DNA from: Acidobacteriota bacterium
Lineage (GTDB): Bacteria; Acidobacteriota; Terriglobia; UBA7540
Assembly: GCA_021828225.1 (NCBI GenBank)
Contig: JAKASH010000015.1
Span: forward strand, 1-16,079
DNA length: 16,079 nucleotides
Direction of reading: 5' to 3'
Made by a program: the position numbers and the translations under genes
The notes under the pieces: model-generated
Told to the model about the DNA's origin: nothing
Seen by the model: only the letters and a program-made list of their open reading frames with translations
The model's database searches: none
In this document: positions 1-5,611 of the stretch, piece by piece
Position numbering within the stretch: position 1 is the first letter of the stretch
How the letters are laid out: every line of letters starts with the position of its first letter

Positions 1-1
1 G

Positions 2-304
2 ACACGTCGATTGGGGCGGGAGGGGCCGGAGGTTTCAGCCCTGGGGCTCGGTTGCATGGCGATGTCGGGCACGTATGGCCCGGCGGACGATGCCGAGAGC
101 GTGGCCACCATCCAGGAAGCCATTGACTGCGGGATCACGTTGCTGGACACGTGGCTGGCGCAGAGGAATTGGCGCGAAAGGGCATGGGTTTACTCGTGCC
201 ATCGACACGCCCGACAAGACGCGGCTTCGGCCGCTGAGCTTTGTACAGACGTTCCGCTCGAACGTCTCCCTCCTGGCAGCCCCCAACAGCAGCAGGTAGA
301 GTAG
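2..304 (+). pseudogene. Aldo/keto reductase remnant (N-terminal part only)
   Basis: The frame running in from the left edge reads [20 protein letters not shown], then [13 protein letters not shown] and an [16 protein letters not shown] segment. This is the characteristic first beta strand and helix of NADPH-dependent aldo/keto reductases of the YajO/IolS type, whose LLDT normally leads into the catalytic Asp/Tyr region (TADxYG). The true start codon must lie just outside the window. Homology stops abruptly at about position 151: the following residues ([12 protein letters not shown]...) are not aldo/keto reductase, no Tyr or Lys catalytic motif follows, and the frame closes at 304 after about 100 codons, against roughly 320 for an intact enzyme. 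I read it as a 3'-truncated or internally deleted pseudogene. A neighbouring frame over 151-299 is open but has no recognisable domain. The protein family is fairly certain; the decay mechanism is inferred. Confidence 0.62.
247..267. repeat. Perfect 8-bp inverted repeat (hairpin)
   Basis: AGACGTTC at 247-254 is exactly complementary to GAACGTCT at 260-267, with a 5-nt loop (CCGCT). It sits at the end of the aldo/keto reductase remnant and opens a run of further inverted repeats that continues to 540. There is no T-run after it, so it is not a standard terminator. Function unknown. Confidence 0.5.
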
Positions 305-332
305 AGTCGCAACCGGACCAGGGCTCTGTGTC

Positions 333-383
333 CTCCGCGCTTCGCAAGGTTTCATACAGAGGGCGCGGAGCATCTCCGTGCCC
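333..383. repeat. Overlapping alternative hairpins
   Basis: CTCCGCGC at 333-340 is exactly complementary to GCGCGGAG at 363-370. The same right arm is also part of a tighter hairpin: GGGCGCGGAG at 361-370 pairs with CTCCGTGCCC at 374-383 across a 3-nt loop, ten pairs with one G-T. The two pairings are mutually exclusive, an arrangement seen in switches but also common in decayed repeats. The stem of the second hairpin is partly shared with the other copy of the dispersed repeat near 11086-11111. Confidence 0.5.
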
Positions 384-466
384 TCCGTGCGAACGCTTTT
401 TTTGGCCACTGAGCCCACCGACAAGACCGCTTGCCAGGAAAACAAGCATTTACGACCTTCCAACGC
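364..466 (-). repeat. Dispersed intergenic repeat, copy 1 (minus orientation)
   Basis: Read on the minus strand from 466 down to 364, this matches the plus strand at 11012-11111. The first 37 positions agree at 32 by eye, including the shared block AAGGTCGTAAAT and TTTCCTGGCA. The middle 26 positions agree at 18, including GCTCAGTG. The last 26 agree at 22, including CACGGAGGGC and GCTCCG. No reading frame is conserved between the copies, so this is a non-coding element. The element lies 3' of the aldo/keto reductase remnant and adjoins the cloverleaf-like structure at 453-540. Confidence 0.72.
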
Positions 467-540
467 AGAGTCTGTGGGCTTCAGACTCTGTGGTCCCTGG
501 TCTCGGAACCAGCGAAAAACCGCAGGGTTTCGGAAGGTCG
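453..540. repeat. Cloverleaf-like nest of inverted repeats
   Basis: An outer perfect 9-bp stem joins CGACCTTCC (453-461) and GGAAGGTCG (532-540). Inside it are three hairpins in order: a perfect 9-bp stem CAGAGTCTG/CAGACTCTG (466-474 with 482-490, 7-nt loop), a 5-bp stem CTGGT/ACCAG (497-501 with 508-512, 6-nt loop) and a 5-bp stem AAACC/GGTTT (517-521 with 526-530, 4-nt loop). Together they can form a four-way junction in single-stranded DNA or RNA. It is not a tRNA: arm lengths, loops and conserved bases do not fit. The left arm belongs to the dispersed repeat; the right half has no clear counterpart at the second copy. Confidence 0.68.
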
Positions 541-701
541 AACTCTGCCACCCGATGTTCCGCCGGTTTTTTCTGTAGCGGCGAGCGAGGTTTGAGGGCC
601 ATCGGGCCAACGCCGTATAGCGTACTATAGTAGGCTAGACATAGCGCCGGGCCACCCCCGGATGGGACGAATGGGATTTGGCGCGCATTTCTTGTTCAAA
701 A

Positions 702-720
702 ATATATCATGCTGATATAT
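702..720. promoter_or_regulatory. AT-rich operator-like palindrome
   Basis: ATATATCA (702-709) and TGATATAT (713-720) form a perfect 8-bp inverted repeat around TGC. Its AT richness stands out against GC-rich surroundings. The shape fits a binding site for a small dimeric regulator; PadR-type sites are one guess, from memory only. No regulator gene is nearby in the window and the closest gene downstream is holA, 145 bp away, so it may belong to a lost gene. Confidence 0.4.
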
Positions 721-743
721 AAGGACTTAGCAAGATCCTATCG

Positions 744-762
744 CGTCCGCTCGGGCGTTTTT
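744..762 (+). terminator. Weak intrinsic terminator candidate
   Basis: CGTCC (744-748) pairs with GGGCG (753-757), with one G-T, across a 4-nt loop and is followed directly by TTTTT (758-762). The stem is short. It would end transcription entering from the left, before the holA promoter. Confidence 0.3.
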
Positions 763-805
763 ATGCAAATATGTTCACCTCTTGCGCAGTGGGCAAAATT
801 TACAC

Positions 806-836
806 TTGCGCTTGCGCTGATCTTCGCAGTTACAAT
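806..836 (+). promoter_or_regulatory. Candidate sigma-70 promoter of holA
   Basis: A TTGCGC -35-like box at 806-811 and a good TACAAT -10 box at 831-836 are separated by 19 bp, which is long. Transcription would start near 843, about 20 nt before the holA start. TTGCGC occurs three times between 782 and 817, so the -35 choice is uncertain. Confidence 0.4.
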
Positions 837-864
837 CCTTCCCGATTCCAAGTAAACTTAATAA

Positions 865-1959
865 ATGGAAGCCTGCGATTTGCAGGCTCTCCCCAAAAGT
901 TCAATGGGTCCTGAAGAGTTCATTGCGGCGCTTCGCAAAGGCAGTCTGGTGGCTGCGTATTTCCATCGCGGCCCCGACCGATTCCTGCACCAGGAGTGTC
1001 GTGAGGCCGTGCGGGCCGCTGTGCCCGAGGAGTCTCGCGCGTGGTGCCTTGCGGAGATCGAATTCGAGCCCGGCGAGCTCGAACGCGAGTTGCAGGCCGC
1101 ACAGCAAATGCCCATGATGGGCGGTCACAGCTTCTTCCTGATCTCCGACCCGGATGACTTCAAGCACGCCGCCGACAATGACACCGAAGCCCTCAGCGCG
1201 TACCTCGAGAAGCCTTCGCCTTTTGCAACGCTGGTCTTCTCCGCCGTGGAGCCCGACCGGCGCCGCAAGTTCATTCAGCTTCTGGAAAAGAAGACGACAC
1301 TCGTGGAGATGCGCCCGCTTTCCATCCGCCAGGCGGCAGCATGGGCCAAGGAGTTTCTGCACCGCTCGGGAGTGGAAGTGGAGGCCGAACTGGCAGAAGA
1401 GATCGCCGCAAAATTCCTGCCGGGCAGCTCGTCGCGCGATCTCAATCCGCAGGGCGTGAACCTGCTCTGGATGCGCACCGAACTCGAGAAGCTGATCACC
1501 GCGACGGAAGGGAAGACGCGTCTGGAGCCAGCCGACCTGCAGCTGATCGCTTCTTTCCAGGAGGAGCACGAAATCGGCAAGATGCTACGTGCCATCGCCG
1601 AACGGCAGTGCGCAGAGGCTCTCCAGTTTCTGCGCTCGCTCGTGGCCAGCAAGGTGGCGGAAACGTTGCTGCTGTGGTGCATCGGCGATCTGTTTCGGCA
1701 GGCTTTGAAGTCCAGCGGTCAAACGAGCTACGGAGGCGGCTCGTGGGGCCGGCGGTCAAATCCCTTTGCAACCTGGGAGATTGCTCCGGTTGCCCGGCAG
1801 CGGTACACCCACGAGGAACTGCTCAAAGCGCTGACGCTGGTTCACCAGGCCGATCTTGGAATCAAATCCTCGTGGAAAGATTCCACGATCCTACTCGAGT
1901 TTCTGGTTTGGCAGATTACGGTCGCGCCGAAAGAGAACCCGAGGCGGGCAAACCTCTGA
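865..1959 (+). CDS. holA: DNA polymerase III subunit delta (HolA)
   Basis: The product (364 aa) is the delta subunit of the replicative polymerase clamp loader. It opens the beta sliding clamp and works with delta' and gamma/tau in the cytoplasm. Support comes from the overall pattern: an N-terminal FIAALRKGSLVAAYF strand followed by a DRFLHQECREAV helix, a MMGGHSFFLISD segment typical of the AAA-like domain I, a middle LSIRQAAAWAKEFLHRSG domain, WMRTELEKLI in the collar-facing region, and a C-terminal helical collar. As usual for delta, there is no Walker A motif. Length is close to E. coli HolA (343 aa). Neither ATG 865 nor ATG 904 has a clear Shine-Dalgarno sequence; ATG 904 (MGPEEFIAALRKG) matches the usual family N-terminus better, so the first 13 residues are doubtful. 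It converges on rpsT, a common neighbour of holA. Confidence 0.85.
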   Translation: MEACDLQALPKSSMGPEEFIAALRKGSLVAAYFHRGPDRFLHQECREAVRAAVPEESRAWCLAEIEFEPGELERELQAAQQMPMMGGHSFFLISDPDDFKHAADNDTEALSAYLEKPSPFATLVFSAVEPDRRRKFIQLLEKKTTLVEMRPLSIRQAAAWAKEFLHRSGVEVEAELAEEIAAKFLPGSSSRDLNPQGVNLLWMRTELEKLITATEGKTRLEPADLQLIASFQEEHEIGKMLRAIAERQCAEALQFLRSLVASKVAETLLLWCIGDLFRQALKSSGQTSYGGGSWGRRSNPFATWEIAPVARQRYTHEELLKALTLVHQADLGIKSSWKDSTILLEFLVWQITVAPKENPRRANL

Positions 1960-1972
1960 GACAAGGCTTGCC
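1947..1972. terminator. Hairpin over the holA stop codon
   Basis: GGCAAACC (1947-1954) pairs with GGCTTGCC (1965-1972), eight pairs including one wobble, with a 10-nt loop that contains the holA stop codon (1957-1959). It lies between the converging holA and rpsT genes and could act as a two-way transcription barrier, but neither side has a T-run, so the role is uncertain. Confidence 0.3.
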
Positions 1973-2031
1973 GCTCAAAGATCAGAACGGAATAAACCCG
2001 GGTAGATGAAGTTGCCAGTGTTGAAAAGTTC

Positions 2032-2295
2032 TCAGGAAAGGGAATTGAAGCGCAGGCTCAGCCGCGACTTATAGCGTGCCGCCGTGTTGCCATGGAGAAT
2101 GCCTTTCTGGATCATGCGGTCCAGCATGGAAAGCGTCGGTTTCAGCAGGGCTTCGGCGCGCGCCTTGTCCTTGGCGTCCAGCGCCTGGCGAAGCTCGCGG
2201 ATCTGGTGCCGCACCCGCGTGCGCTCAGCGCGGTTCCGTTCAGTTCGTTTGCGCGTCTGTGCAAGACGCTTCAGAGCGGACTTATGATTTGCCAC
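2032..2295 (-). CDS. rpsT: 30S ribosomal protein S20
   Basis: The 87-aa product begins MANHKSALKRLAQTRKRTERN, continues with Arg/Lys-rich helices (RTRVRHQIRELRQAL) and ends GNTAARYKSRLSLRFNSLS. That is the full-length S20 pattern of a 16S rRNA-binding three-helix protein (E. coli S20 is 87 aa). The start is GTG at 2295-2293, preceded by a strong AAGGAG Shine-Dalgarno (2306-2301) five nt upstream. E. coli rpsT also uses a non-ATG start (UUG), where weak initiation supports autoregulation of S20. The GTG here may serve the same purpose, which is inference. The gene has its own promoter at 2328-2356 and is divergent from hpt. Confidence 0.95.
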   Translation of the reverse strand: MANHKSALKRLAQTRKRTERNRAERTRVRHQIRELRQALDAKDKARAEALLKPTLSMLDRMIQKGILHGNTAARYKSRLSLRFNSLS

Positions 2296-2327
2296 AAAAT
2301 CTCCTTTGCAAAAACAATGAATAAAAT

Positions 2328-2356
2328 ACTGTAGCAGAGGCTCAGGAAGCCGTCAA
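2328..2356 (-). promoter_or_regulatory. Sigma-70 promoter of rpsT
   Basis: On the minus strand TTGACG (2356-2351) and TACAGT (2333-2328) are separated by exactly 17 bp. Transcription would start near 2321, giving a leader of about 25 nt that carries the AAGGAG site of rpsT. The boxes lie within the leader side of the divergent hpt gene, whose own Shine-Dalgarno starts only five bases beyond the -35 box. Confidence 0.65.
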
Positions 2357-2373
2357 CGTCGAGGAGAGACCCA

Positions 2374-2922
2374 ATGGATCATGGCACAGTGGATCAAGCT
2401 CCGGAAATCCTGCTCTCAAGATACGAAGTCGAGCAGCGCGTGCGCGAACTTGCCGCCGAAATCACAAAGGATTACCACGGCCGCGTTCTACACCTGGTCG
2501 GCATTCTCAAGGGTGCCTGGGTCTTTATGGCCGACCTCATTCGCCACATCGAGATCGATGTGACCGTTGATTTCCTCGGTATCACCAGCTATGGCTCCGG
2601 CGTACAGTCATCGGGCGAGGTCAAAATCACTAAGGATTTGGACACCAGCATCGAAGGCCGTGAAGTCCTGATTGTCGAGGACATTCTGGACACCGGACGC
2701 ACGCTCAAGTACCTGGAGGAAGTTCTCTCGGTTCATAAACCCCGCAGCCTGCGCGTCGTAACCCTTTTGAATAAAAGGTCGCGCCGCATCCTTCCGGTGC
2801 ACGCGGATTATGTAGGATTTGAGATCGCCGATGTTTTTGTGGTCGGTTATGGCCTGGACTTTAATCAGAAGTACCGCCAGCTTCCGGACATTCACGTGTT
2901 GCGCTCGACCAGCTCCACGTAA
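2374..2922 (+). CDS. hpt: Hypoxanthine phosphoribosyltransferase
   Basis: This cytoplasmic purine-salvage enzyme converts hypoxanthine (and often guanine) plus PRPP into IMP or GMP. The 182-aa product is full length for the short bacterial type. Visible features in order: the LKGA loop (residues 45-48) that binds pyrophosphate, SYG (72-74) at the start of the flexible active-site loop, the PRPP signature VLIVEDILDTGRTL (98-111) with acidic pair E102-D103, and the base-binding end VVGYGLDFNQKYRQLPDI. The usual LLDK of the family reads LLNK (131-134), keeping the purine-contacting Lys. ATG 2374 has GAGGAGAG (2361-2368) five nt upstream. mutS follows 82 bp downstream on the same strand, with its own likely promoter in the gap. 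No strong plus-strand promoter is evident; the -10 region may be shared with rpsT. Confidence 0.93.
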   Translation: MDHGTVDQAPEILLSRYEVEQRVRELAAEITKDYHGRVLHLVGILKGAWVFMADLIRHIEIDVTVDFLGITSYGSGVQSSGEVKITKDLDTSIEGREVLIVEDILDTGRTLKYLEEVLSVHKPRSLRVVTLLNKRSRRILPVHADYVGFEIADVFVVGYGLDFNQKYRQLPDIHVLRSTSST

Positions 2923-2926
2923 CAAC

Positions 2927-2941
2927 CTGATTTCCAAGGCA
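2927..2941 (+). repeat. 15-bp exact repeat after hpt stop
   Basis: CTGATTTCCAAGGCA starts 4 nt after the hpt stop codon. The identical 15-mer occurs at 12868-12882, 11 nt after the dipeptidase stop codon. Both copies are in the same orientation relative to the gene they follow. It could be chance or a shared 3'-end motif. Confidence 0.45.
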
Positions 2942-2953
2942 CGAAAAACTCGC

Positions 2954-2984
2954 TTGCACCGCTGAACCCTCGGCACGGTATAAT
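2954..2984 (+). promoter_or_regulatory. Sigma-70 promoter of mutS
   Basis: A perfect TATAAT -10 box lies at 2979-2984, with TTGCAC at 2954-2959 as -35 (19-bp spacing). The start of transcription would be near 2991, leaving a leader of only about 14 nt before the mutS ATG. Confidence 0.55.
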
Positions 2985-3004
2985 AACCCCCGCCAATCAT
3001 TCCT

Positions 3005-5611
3005 ATGAGCGAATTTTCCACCCCTCTTATGCGCCAGTACAACGGGATCAAGGAACGCTATCCCAATGCACTCCTCCTGTTCCGACTGGGAGATTTCTAC
3101 GAGCTGTTCTTTGAAGACGCCATCGTCGCCTCCAAGGAGCTGCAGATCACTCTCACTTCCCGTAACAAGGAAAAAGGAGTTGCGGTGCCGATGTGCGGCG
3201 TTCCTTATCACGCCGCCGAGGGATACATCTCCAAGCTGATCCGGCGTGGTTACCGGGTGGCCATCTGCGATCAGGTCGAAGAGCCCAGCAAGGCAAAAAA
3301 ACTCGTCAAGCGTGAAGTGACGCAGGTGGTGACGCCGGGCACGGCTACGGGAGCCCAGGTCCTTGAGCCAAGGGATCACAACTATCTGGCAGCGGTGGCC
3401 GAATCCGACGGCTCCATCGGGCTGGCTTTTGCCGACCTCTCGACGGGAGATTTCCGGGTGACTGAAATCAGTGGCGAAGGCAGGCGCGAGCGGCTGATGG
3501 AAGAACTGGTCCGCATGCGTCCTCGGGAGTTGTTGCTCTCGCCAACCGCCTCCGTACACTTTTCGCCGGATTCTGAGCCCCCGATCACCGAGACGCACCT
3601 GGAAGATTGGGTCTTCGGCGGGGAGTACGGCGAAAGGCTTCTTAAGGACCATTTCGGGGTGGTCTCGTTAGTGGGGTACGGCCTGGAAGGACGCGCGCTG
3701 GCCGCCGGGGCCGCCGGGGCCATTTTCCACTACGTCCGCGAGACCCAAAGAGGGTCGCTCTTTCATTTTGATACCATCCGCTTCTACCAGGAAAACGACT
3801 CGCTGATTCTTGACTCCGCCACGCTGCGAAACCTGGAGTTGATTGAGCCGCTGGCCGGAGGCCCCCGTCACGCAACTTTGCTTGCGGTTCTGGACCAGTG
3901 CGTCACTTCACTGGGCGCCCGGAAATTGAAGAGCTGGCTCCTGCGGCCTTCCACCGACGGCAAGGAAATCGAAGCCCGCCTGGACACCGTGGAAGAGCTT
4001 TCCACAAACATCATTGCCCGGGAAGAGGTGCGCCGGGTTCTGAACGGAATCCAGGACCTGGAGCGTATCCTCGGCAGGGTCTCACTGGAATCGGCGAATG
4101 CGCGCGACCTGCTGGCGCTCATGGCTTCGTTGGAACAATTGCCGCTGGTCCGTACGTATCTGGCGAGCTTCCACGCGAAGAGATTCAAGGAACTTCATGA
4201 GCGCCTGGATGAGTTGAAAGATGTCTATGAGATGCTTGAGCGGTCGATTCACCCGGAGCCTCCGGCGCTGCTGACCGAGGGCAACCTGATCCGGCCGGGC
4301 TATCATGCCGAACTCGATTCCCTAAGGGAAATCAGCCGGAACAGCAAGCAACTGGTCGCCGGAATTGAAACGCGCGAGCGCCAGCGCACGGGCATTAATT
4401 CGCTCAAGGTGCGCTTCAACAACGTTTTCGGCTACTACATCGAGATCACCAAATCCAACCTGCATCTTGTACCTTCCGATTACCAGCGCAAGCAGACGCT
4501 GGTGAACGCCGAGCGCTTTTCAACGCCGGAACTGAAAGAGCTTGAGGCAAAGATTCTGGATGCCGAGGAAAGAAGCCAGAGTCTGGAACGGCAACTGTTT
4601 GTGGAGATACGAAGAACCGTCGGGACGGAAGCGCGCCGCATTCGCCAGACGGCTCAGGCCCTGGCAGAAGTCGACGTGCTGGCGTGCTTTGCGCACCTGG
4701 CAGCGGAAAGGAACTATTGCCGGCCGGAATTTTCGGAAAACGGGGAGATGGTCATCTTCCAGGGACGCCATCCTGTTATCGAGCACATCGTAGCCAGGGA
4801 GGAAGCCGGCCATTTCATCCCAAACGACCTCTATTTGAATCCCACGTCGGACATTCTCCTTATCGTGACCGGCCCCAACATGGGGGGGAAATCCACTTAC
4901 CTGCGCCAGACCGCACTGATTGCCCTGATGACCCAGATGGGCAGCTTTGTTCCTGCCGAGCGCGCCAAACTTCCTATTTTCGACCGCGTCTTTACTCGCA
5001 TAGGGGCATCGGATAACCTGGCGCGCGGTCGTTCGACTTTCATGGTGGAGATGACGGAAACCGCGACCATCCTGAACACGGCAACGCCCCGCAGCCTGGT
5101 GCTGCTGGATGAGATCGGCCGTGGGACGGCTACCTTCGACGGACTGGCGATTGCCTGGGCCGTGGTCGAGCATCTGCTGACGCACACCCGGGCCAGAACT
5201 CTTTTTGCCACCCACTATCATGAATTGACAGAGCTTGAGGATCTGCTGCCCGGCGTCCGAAACTATCACGTCTCCGTCAAGGAATCCGGTACCAACATCA
5301 TCTTCCTTCGCAAGGTCGAACCGGGCAGCGCCGACAAGAGTTACGGAATTGAAGTGGCGCGCCTGGCCGGGCTTCCTGCCAGCGTGGTCGACCGCGCAAG
5401 AGATGTCCTGAAACGCCACGAACAGAGCGAGCATACCGTTAGCGGAAGACTCGCCGAAAAGAAGCGGGAATCCAAAGACGTACAGTTGATGATTTTTACT
5501 CCATTGAACACCGAGGTGGTTCAAGCGATTGAAAAGGTCGATCTCGATAACTTGAAACCTCTCGAAGCTTTGAATCTGCTTGCCGAACTCAAAAAGCAAA
5601 TCCAATCGTAA
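3005..5611 (+). CDS. mutS: DNA mismatch repair protein MutS
   Basis: MutS binds mismatches and small loops and, with ATP, recruits MutL to start repair. The 868-aa product is full length (E. coli 853). The N-terminal mismatch-binding motif is intact: GDFYELF with F31 and E33 of the Phe-x-Glu wedge. The connector, lever and clamp regions follow, including FNNVFGYYIEITKSN before the clamp. The ATPase domain carries Walker A GPNMGGKST (623-631), Walker B LLDE (D702-E703) followed by IGRGT, and FATHYHEL (H737). The C-terminal part ends in a LKPLEALNLLAELK segment, the usual MutS tail. ATG 3005 begins MSEFSTPLMRQY, the normal family N-terminus, but has no clear Shine-Dalgarno and a very short predicted leader. 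Its last 32 nt overlap the longest reading of anmK. Confidence 0.97.
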   Translation: MSEFSTPLMRQYNGIKERYPNALLLFRLGDFYELFFEDAIVASKELQITLTSRNKEKGVAVPMCGVPYHAAEGYISKLIRRGYRVAICDQVEEPSKAKKLVKREVTQVVTPGTATGAQVLEPRDHNYLAAVAESDGSIGLAFADLSTGDFRVTEISGEGRRERLMEELVRMRPRELLLSPTASVHFSPDSEPPITETHLEDWVFGGEYGERLLKDHFGVVSLVGYGLEGRALAAGAAGAIFHYVRETQRGSLFHFDTIRFYQENDSLILDSATLRNLELIEPLAGGPRHATLLAVLDQCVTSLGARKLKSWLLRPSTDGKEIEARLDTVEELSTNIIAREEVRRVLNGIQDLERILGRVSLESANARDLLALMASLEQLPLVRTYLASFHAKRFKELHERLDELKDVYEMLERSIHPEPPALLTEGNLIRPGYHAELDSLREISRNSKQLVAGIETRERQRTGINSLKVRFNNVFGYYIEITKSNLHLVPSDYQRKQTLVNAERFSTPELKELEAKILDAEERSQSLERQLFVEIRRTVGTEARRIRQTAQALAEVDVLACFAHLAAERNYCRPEFSENGEMVIFQGRHPVIEHIVAREEAGHFIPNDLYLNPTSDILLIVTGPNMGGKSTYLRQTALIALMTQMGSFVPAERAKLPIFDRVFTRIGASDNLARGRSTFMVEMTETATILNTATPRSLVLLDEIGRGTATFDGLAIAWAVVEHLLTHTRARTLFATHYHELTELEDLLPGVRNYHVSVKESGTNIIFLRKVEPGSADKSYGIEVARLAGLPASVVDRARDVLKRHEQSEHTVSGRLAEKKRESKDVQLMIFTPLNTEVVQAIEKVDLDNLKPLEALNLLAELKKQIQS

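Larger units (their letters stand above)
305..864. other. Gene-free, inverted-repeat-rich intergenic region
   Basis: This stretch has no convincing gene. The longest open frames here (for example on the minus strand through 35-610) show no domain or start signal. What it does hold, from left to right: a hairpin pair at 333-383, a diverged dispersed repeat at 364-466, a cloverleaf-like nest of inverted repeats at 453-540, a short palindrome TACTATAGTA at 623-632, an AT-rich operator-like palindrome at 702-720, a weak terminator-like hairpin at 744-762, and a candidate promoter for holA at 806-836. Confidence 0.6.

Noticed and set aside
453..540. tRNA or tmRNA-like gene
   Set aside because: The cloverleaf shape is there, but stem lengths (9, 9, 5, 5), loops, the T-arm consensus and an anticodon arm do not fit.
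35..610. 191-codon open frame on the minus strand over the left intergenic region
   Set aside because: No domain, no ribosome site, and it runs through the inverted repeats and the aldo/keto reductase remnant. The repeat copy at 11012-11111 does not keep the frame.
901..1569. 222-codon minus-strand frame opposite holA
   Set aside because: Composition is a GC-rich antisense shadow of holA; no recognisable family.
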